The notes beneath the pieces are model-generated. The model saw only the letters and a list, made by a program, of their open reading frames with translations. It had not been told where the DNA came from and did no database searches. DNA of 62,600 nucleotides from a virus: positions 1-62,600 of IMG/VR virus record IMGVR_UViG_3300006793_005371, one strand, 5' to 3'. A program made the position numbers and the translations under genes. Shown in pieces: positions 58,682 through 62,600 of the stretch; positions within the stretch are counted from its first letter, which is position 1; each line of letters starts with the position of its first letter.

Positions 58682-58899
58682 TGAGCGATTACACACAATT
58701 AGAAGAAGATTTAAAGTCACAAGTACTAGAACTTAAAACATTAGTAGAAGCAGGCGATTTGTCCGAAGACGAATACAGCGAGTTAGTTGAAGATATTACA
58801 GACTCTGCTAAAATTAGTGCTAGGATAGGAACTGAAGCAGATGCAGTAATGGTTGGTAAAATCATTGATGCTGTTAAGTTAATAGCAAGTTTGGTCTAA
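58681..58899 (+). CDS. Small helical protein
   Basis: 72 residues, acidic helix (LEEDLKSQVLELKTLVEAGD) then KIIDAVKLIASLV, amphipathic C-terminus. Overlaps the lipoprotein stop and the next gene by 1 nt each. Unknown. Confidence 0.5.
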   Translation: MSDYTQLEEDLKSQVLELKTLVEAGDLSEDEYSELVEDITDSAKISARIGTEADAVMVGKIIDAVKLIASLV

Positions 58900-59711
58900 T
58901 GAGCACCCTCAAACTTGGTATCATTGGTTGCGGCTTTGTAGGCGGATCAGTGAACAAAGGCTTTGACAAGGATGTTGAAAAATTTATAGTAGACCCTAAA
59001 GTTGAAAACAGCGTCTCACTACAGGAACTTGTTGAAGCAGGACCAAGTATCACTTTTGTGTGCTTACCTACTCCACAACAAGAAACCCACCAAGACGTTG
59101 ATATATACATAGTAAGAGATATGTTAGCACAACTAGAAGCACTAGAATACAAAGGTATTGTAGTACTTAAAAGCACTATTACACCATATTACTTAACCAA
59201 GTTTAAAAAAGACTTCCAACTAAAAATAGTTTACAATCCAGAATTCCTCAGAGAAACAAATGCAGATTATGATTTTATAAATCCTGATATGCAAATACTA
59301 GGTGGCAAATGGAAAGAATGTGAAGTTGTTGAAAAGGCTTATGTAAGACACAGTTCTGTAAAAGTAGTACCTACATTTAAAACAGATCTCATTACAGCAA
59401 GTTTCTTAAAATACACAATTAATAGTTGGTTAGCAACCAAAGTAGCATTCTTTAATGAACTACACGAGCTATTCGAACAAAGCGGCTCAAACAGTTCATG
59501 GGAACAATTTACAGAGATGCTTAGGAACGATGAACGTATAGGCAAAAGTCATATGCAAGTACCAGGACCCGACGGACAGTTTGGATATGGTGGTTCATGT
59601 TTTCCTAAGGACACTAATGCATTACTATATTATGCAAAGCAAACAGCCAACGGTAAGTCGCCTTTGACCATATTAGAATCAGCAGTAAAAAGTAATAGCA
59701 AACGTCGATAA
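58899..59711 (+). CDS. UDP-sugar (UDP-glucose/GDP-mannose) dehydrogenase, short form
   Basis: 270 residues. NAD-binding GIIGCGFVGGS (7-17), VCLPTPQ, VYNPEFLRE, KYTINSW (Lys171, Asn175) and catalytic Cys234 in FGYGGSCFPKDTNAL. The first two domains are complete but the C-terminal nucleotide-sugar domain (about 120 residues in full enzymes) is missing after TILESAVKSNSKRR. Dimerisation and nucleotide-sugar binding would therefore differ. Could make uronic acid for glycan synthesis. Confidence 0.85.
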   Translation: MSTLKLGIIGCGFVGGSVNKGFDKDVEKFIVDPKVENSVSLQELVEAGPSITFVCLPTPQQETHQDVDIYIVRDMLAQLEALEYKGIVVLKSTITPYYLTKFKKDFQLKIVYNPEFLRETNADYDFINPDMQILGGKWKECEVVEKAYVRHSSVKVVPTFKTDLITASFLKYTINSWLATKVAFFNELHELFEQSGSNSSWEQFTEMLRNDERIGKSHMQVPGPDGQFGYGGSCFPKDTNALLYYAKQTANGKSPLTILESAVKSNSKRR

Positions 59712-59714
59712 CAC

Positions 59715-59721
59715 ATAAATA
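59715..59721 (+). promoter_or_regulatory. Late promoter element
   Basis: CATAAATA just after the dehydrogenase stop, 18 nt before the ATG at 59740, with AGGGAG between. Confidence 0.5.
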
Positions 59722-59739
59722 AGGATATAGGGAGACGCA

Positions 59740-60486
59740 ATGTTCGAACAATATCATAATTTTTTAAGTCCAGAATTACTAAAGACTCTGCAAGACACAT
59801 ACATGAATGACCAAGTTCGATGGACTCACAGAGACTTTGGCAGGTTCTTTTGTTACTTTAATGAAAATCATCATGAACAAATAGTAGAAGAACTGTATAA
59901 CAACGAAAACTTACCCACATACCATAATAATAAAATGATGAGACATCATCACATGTACTTACAAAGGTTTGTTCCTGGTAGTTGGTTGCCGTTGCATAGA
60001 GAAAGATGTTATGGCGTTTTAACAATATATATTAATCCTGATGAAGACTGGAATGAAAATAATCCAGCACCAAAATTTATATACTATACAACGCAGGATT
60101 TACATAACTTAGAAGCACACAAGAATTCATATGATATACATTGTAATTCAGGTACATACTTCTTAACAACTGACGATTCCAAAGCACCAGAGTATAATGC
60201 ATACCACAAAGTTGAATATAATGAGAGCAACACTAGTAGATATGCAGTACAAATGTTCTTTGGTCCTGCACAAGAAGACTTTGGTACTATGTCTGGCAAC
60301 TCAAACACTCAATTTAGAAACTTTAAACACACAGAGTCTTATACAGACACAAATCAAAATCAGACACTAAAGGCAATAACAACAGGAGCACTACAACTTC
60401 CTGAACTTGGACAACTAGTTGGTACTCGTGAAGAATGGAATCGTGATAATGCTGAAATTATACAACGGTTAGAGCAAGATGGCTGA
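59740..60486 (+). CDS. 2OG oxygenase-like protein, variant triad
   Basis: 248 residues of the same family as the next gene, but the first iron motif reads LPLHRERC (His86, Glu88) instead of HxD, followed by His156 and Arg167. A Glu can replace Asp in a few halogenase or oxygenase variants but often means lost activity. C-terminal 60 residues are extra. Overlaps the next gene by 8 nt. Confidence 0.6.
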   Translation: MFEQYHNFLSPELLKTLQDTYMNDQVRWTHRDFGRFFCYFNENHHEQIVEELYNNENLPTYHNNKMMRHHHMYLQRFVPGSWLPLHRERCYGVLTIYINPDEDWNENNPAPKFIYYTTQDLHNLEAHKNSYDIHCNSGTYFLTTDDSKAPEYNAYHKVEYNESNTSRYAVQMFFGPAQEDFGTMSGNSNTQFRNFKHTESYTDTNQNQTLKAITTGALQLPELGQLVGTREEWNRDNAEIIQRLEQDG

Positions 60487-61129
60487 TAAACATTTTACCT
60501 TCTATGAGAACATACTAAGCGAAGAATTAATAGAGGAACTACACAATTACTATTGTGGTAACACATTAAACTTATCAGCAAAACAACACGGTCAAGAGAT
60601 AGTTGATTGGTTTGTGGCTGGTGAGGCAAGAGGTGTTGTGCCTGCTACTGTTAACTTAACACCAGACCATCAAATGCGTATACTCGATGAACTATACAGC
60701 AACAAAGAATTACCATTGTACAAAAATAAAAAAATGCTAAGAGGATTAGGTTTTCCTATGAGGATAAACAACTTCTTACCTGGTGGCACTTTGCCTCCAC
60801 ACACCGATACAGTATGGGCTTCATTAACTTTATTTCTAAACAAAGAATGGAAAGAAGAATGGGGCGGTCAGTTCGTTTGGTACAAAGACGAAGACACTGA
60901 ACAAGAAAATGGTATATCATACACTCCTAAGTATAACTGTGGTATGATAGATGTATATGATGATATGACTGTAGGTGCCTTGCACAGAGTCTTAGAAGTC
61001 ACACACGATATAGAAAGGTGTACTGTACAAGCATTCTTTGGCTTGAAGCCTGGTGGTGGGCAAATAGGACAAATACCAGAAAAGTTTCAGCATCTGTTAC
61101 CAAAGAACGTAACACTTCCTTACAAATAA
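60479..61129 (+). CDS. 2OG-Fe(II) oxygenase
   Basis: 216 residues with LPPHTDTVWASLTLF (His108, Asp110), GALHRVLEV (His169) and Arg180, the prolyl-4-hydroxylase-like pattern. Tandem paralogue of the preceding protein, which has a changed triad. Substrate unknown. Confidence 0.8.
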   Translation: MADKHFTFYENILSEELIEELHNYYCGNTLNLSAKQHGQEIVDWFVAGEARGVVPATVNLTPDHQMRILDELYSNKELPLYKNKKMLRGLGFPMRINNFLPGGTLPPHTDTVWASLTLFLNKEWKEEWGGQFVWYKDEDTEQENGISYTPKYNCGMIDVYDDMTVGALHRVLEVTHDIERCTVQAFFGLKPGGGQIGQIPEKFQHLLPKNVTLPYK

Positions 61130-61132
61130 GTC

Positions 61133-61161
61133 TTGACAACAAGACAAAACAATAGTATAAT
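61133..61161 (+). promoter_or_regulatory. Sigma70-type promoter, 5 nt before ATG
   Basis: TTGACA, 17 nt, TATAAT, then TAATT and the ATG at 61167. The transcript would start at the ATG. Confidence 0.78.
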
Positions 61162-61166
61162 TAATT

Positions 61167-61703
61167 ATGAAAATTGCGATCACAGGACACAGTAAAGGTA
61201 TTGGCAAAGCATTGTTCGACGAACTCTCTACAGAACATGAAGTAGAAGGGTTCAGTAGAAGTAACGGCTTTGACATACAACAAACTAATATGATAGTTAG
61301 AGCAGTAAAAGGCTTTGACGTATTTGTAAACAATGCATACAGTGACTACAGTCAAACTAAATTGCTAAAAGAAGTGTTTAGCAAATGGCAAGATGACAAA
61401 AGTAAGACTATAGTTAATATTGTAAGTAGGTCCAAATACTTTAGAGTTGGCATGACACGAAGCGATGAGTATTGTATGCAAAAAAGAGCATTGAGCGATA
61501 TGGCTGAGGTATTCCAATTAACAACAAAGAAAAAATGTCGCATTATAAATATCAATCCTGGCTATGTAAAAACAGATATGGTATCAGATTTGGCTGATGA
61601 CATAGATATGCTAACGCCGGAGGAATGTGCTGGAATGATTGCTTGGGCAATTAACCAGCCACAACACATAGAAGTAGGGGAACTTAGTCTATGGAGACCT
61701 TAA
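61167..61703 (+). CDS. Short-chain dehydrogenase/reductase
   Basis: 178 residues with ITGHSKGIGKAL (TGxxxGIG), VFVNNAYSD (NNA), VSRSKYF with the catalytic Ser position, YCMQKRAL (YxxxK) and NPGYVKTDM. Short for an SDR, ending soon after the PGxxxT block. Substrate unknown. Overlaps the next gene by 13 nt. Confidence 0.85.
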   Translation: MKIAITGHSKGIGKALFDELSTEHEVEGFSRSNGFDIQQTNMIVRAVKGFDVFVNNAYSDYSQTKLLKEVFSKWQDDKSKTIVNIVSRSKYFRVGMTRSDEYCMQKRALSDMAEVFQLTTKKKCRIININPGYVKTDMVSDLADDIDMLTPEECAGMIAWAINQPQHIEVGELSLWRP

Positions 61704-61858
61704 GAAAGTTTTGGAGACTGTGGGCTAAAGCCATAGGGGAAAAAGAAGGAACAACAGATGCAGAAGCAGATAAAATTGCAATGATACGAACAGTTATTGT
61801 TGGTGTTAACTTTATTACATGCTTCTTTATTATAGCAGGAAATATACACAATTGGTGA
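61691..61858 (+). CDS. Small conserved membrane protein
   Basis: 55 residues: LRKFWRLWAKAIGEKEGTTD then a membrane segment (VIVGVNFITCFFIIAG). This pattern recurs upstream of the clamp loader in T4-like marine phages as I recall. Overlaps the SDR gene; 4 nt before the clamp loader ATG. Confidence 0.6.
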   Translation: METLRKFWRLWAKAIGEKEGTTDAEADKIAMIRTVIVGVNFITCFFIIAGNIHNW

Positions 61859-61862
61859 TTAA

Positions 61863-62600
61863 ATGAGAGAACTTTGGACAGAAAAATATCGACCTTCAAG
61901 CATAGACACATATGTCTTTAGAGATGAAGGTCAACGCCAGCAGGTAAGTGGCTGGGTACAAGAAGGGGCACTTCCGCACTTGCTATTTAGTGGTGCCCCT
62001 GGAACAGGTAAGACTACTCTAGCAAAAGTCTTACTGAAAGAATTAGATGTTGACAACATGGACATACTAGAAATAAATGCTAGTAACGAAAACAATGTTG
62101 ACACTATTCGTAATAAGATTACAAACTTTAGTAGCACTATGCCTTTTGGTGATTTGAAATATGTATTGCTAGATGAGGCTGACTATATTACTCCAAATGG
62201 CCAGGCGGCATTGCGTGGCGTTATGGAAATGTATCACACCAGTTGTAGATTTATATTAACATGTAACTACCCACAACGTATTATTCCTGCATTGCATAGC
62301 AGATGTCAAGGCTTTCATATTGAGAAGTTAGACATACAAGAGTTTACAGCAAGACTGGCAACTATATGTATTGAAGAAAACGTACAAATAGATTTAGAAA
62401 CATTAGACACTTATGTACAAGCAAGTTATCCTGACTTGCGTAAAAGTATTAACCTTGTTCAACAAAACGTTGTAGAGGGTGTGTTACAAGCACCACAGGT
62501 AGGCGATAGCGGTACTAGTGACTGGATGCTTGATGTAGTAACATTGTTCAAGCAAGGCGAATACAAGAAAGCAAGAGAACTTATTGTAAGCCAAGCAAGA
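61863..62600 (+). CDS. 44: Sliding-clamp loader large subunit, partial (T4 gp44-like)
   Basis: 246 residues visible; the frame is open to the window edge, so the C-terminus is missing. AAA+ clamp loader motifs: WTEKYRPSSI at the start, Walker A GAPGTGKTT (44-52), Walker B VLLDEADYI, and SRC motif HSRCQGF with the arginine finger. Loads gp45 onto primed DNA with gp62. It places this part of the genome next to the T4-like replication module. Confidence 0.93.
   Translation, partial: MRELWTEKYRPSSIDTYVFRDEGQRQQVSGWVQEGALPHLLFSGAPGTGKTTLAKVLLKELDVDNMDILEINASNENNVDTIRNKITNFSSTMPFGDLKYVLLDEADYITPNGQAALRGVMEMYHTSCRFILTCNYPQRIIPALHSRCQGFHIEKLDIQEFTARLATICIEENVQIDLETLDTYVQASYPDLRKSINLVQQNVVEGVLQAPQVGDSGTSDWMLDVVTLFKQGEYKKARELIVSQAR

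Noticed and set aside
1-62600. CRISPR arrays, insertion sequences, integrase or attachment sites
   Set aside because: No regularly spaced repeats, transposase or integrase motifs seen; tRNA genes are intact with no duplicated 3' ends inside the window.

Overview
The window reads as part of the genome of a T4-like (myovirus-type) marine bacteriophage with AT-rich DNA. The evidence is: (i) many T4-type late promoter elements (ATAAATA), (ii) a gp44-type sliding-clamp loader running off the right end, (iii) a gp31/GroES-like co-chaperonin, (iv) two islands of large virion-type genes on the minus strand, and (v) very tight gene packing with many 1-20 nt overlaps (ATGA, GTGA, TAATG). Four tRNA genes (Glu, Gly, Asp, Ser) sit in one cluster. 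No chromosomal housekeeping operon, rRNA, insertion sequence or CRISPR array is visible. The host cannot be fixed from the sequence; a marine Gram-negative bacterium is the reasonable inference.

Layout. 1-1910 (+): HD phosphohydrolase fragment, SWIM protein, peptide deformylase and a GH6 glycoside hydrolase. 1907-9569 (-): virion-type proteins plus a 2OG oxygenase. 9679-15547 (+): UV endonuclease, FkbM methyltransferase, a possible glycosyltransferase, SleB-type lysin, nuclease, ribosomal protein bL33-like, QueD-like and the tRNAs. 15656-16837 (-): possible glycosyltransferase. 16906-24119 (+): membrane/coiled-coil proteins, ClpX, a bS21-like protein, cytidylyltransferase-cupin, then cytochrome c, ferritin-like, IscS and IscU. 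24226-26966 (+): small, mostly membrane proteins. 26967-27575: long non-coding stretch. 27576-30193 (+): Hsp20, ClpS, SufS, peroxiredoxin. 30177-35753: GNAT (-), sulfotransferase-like (+), and two virion proteins (-), one with PKD-like repeats. 35831-50076 (+): nucleotidyltransferases, APS kinase fusion, ketoacyl synthase, dCMP deaminase, NfuA, FNR, GMP reductase and SGNH protein. 50093-62600 (+): NadE, SufE, ClpP, 2OG oxygenases, A-type Fe-S carrier, Pol III-alpha-like fragment, gp31-like, sugar-nucleotide dehydrogenase, SDR and clamp loader.

Two things stand out. First, the phage carries an apparently complete iron-sulfur cluster assembly set scattered over about 32 kb: IscS, IscU, SufS, SufE, an IscA/ErpA carrier and NfuA, together with a ferritin-like protein, a c-type cytochrome, an FNR and a peroxiredoxin. 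It also carries ClpX, ClpP and the ClpS adaptor, which with peptide deformylase suggests takeover of protein maturation and degradation.

Second, ten genes, including iscU, clpS, sufE and the A-type carrier, have a late promoter element ending exactly 5 nt before the start codon and no visible ribosome binding site. By T4 promoter geometry their transcripts would start at the A of the ATG, so these would be leaderless late mRNAs. Early/middle genes use consensus TTGACA-N16/17-TATAAT promoters; two of those also lie almost on the start codon. A further oddity is an in-frame A AAA AAC slippery heptamer near the 3' end of a virion gene, where the -1 frame gives a short alternative tail.
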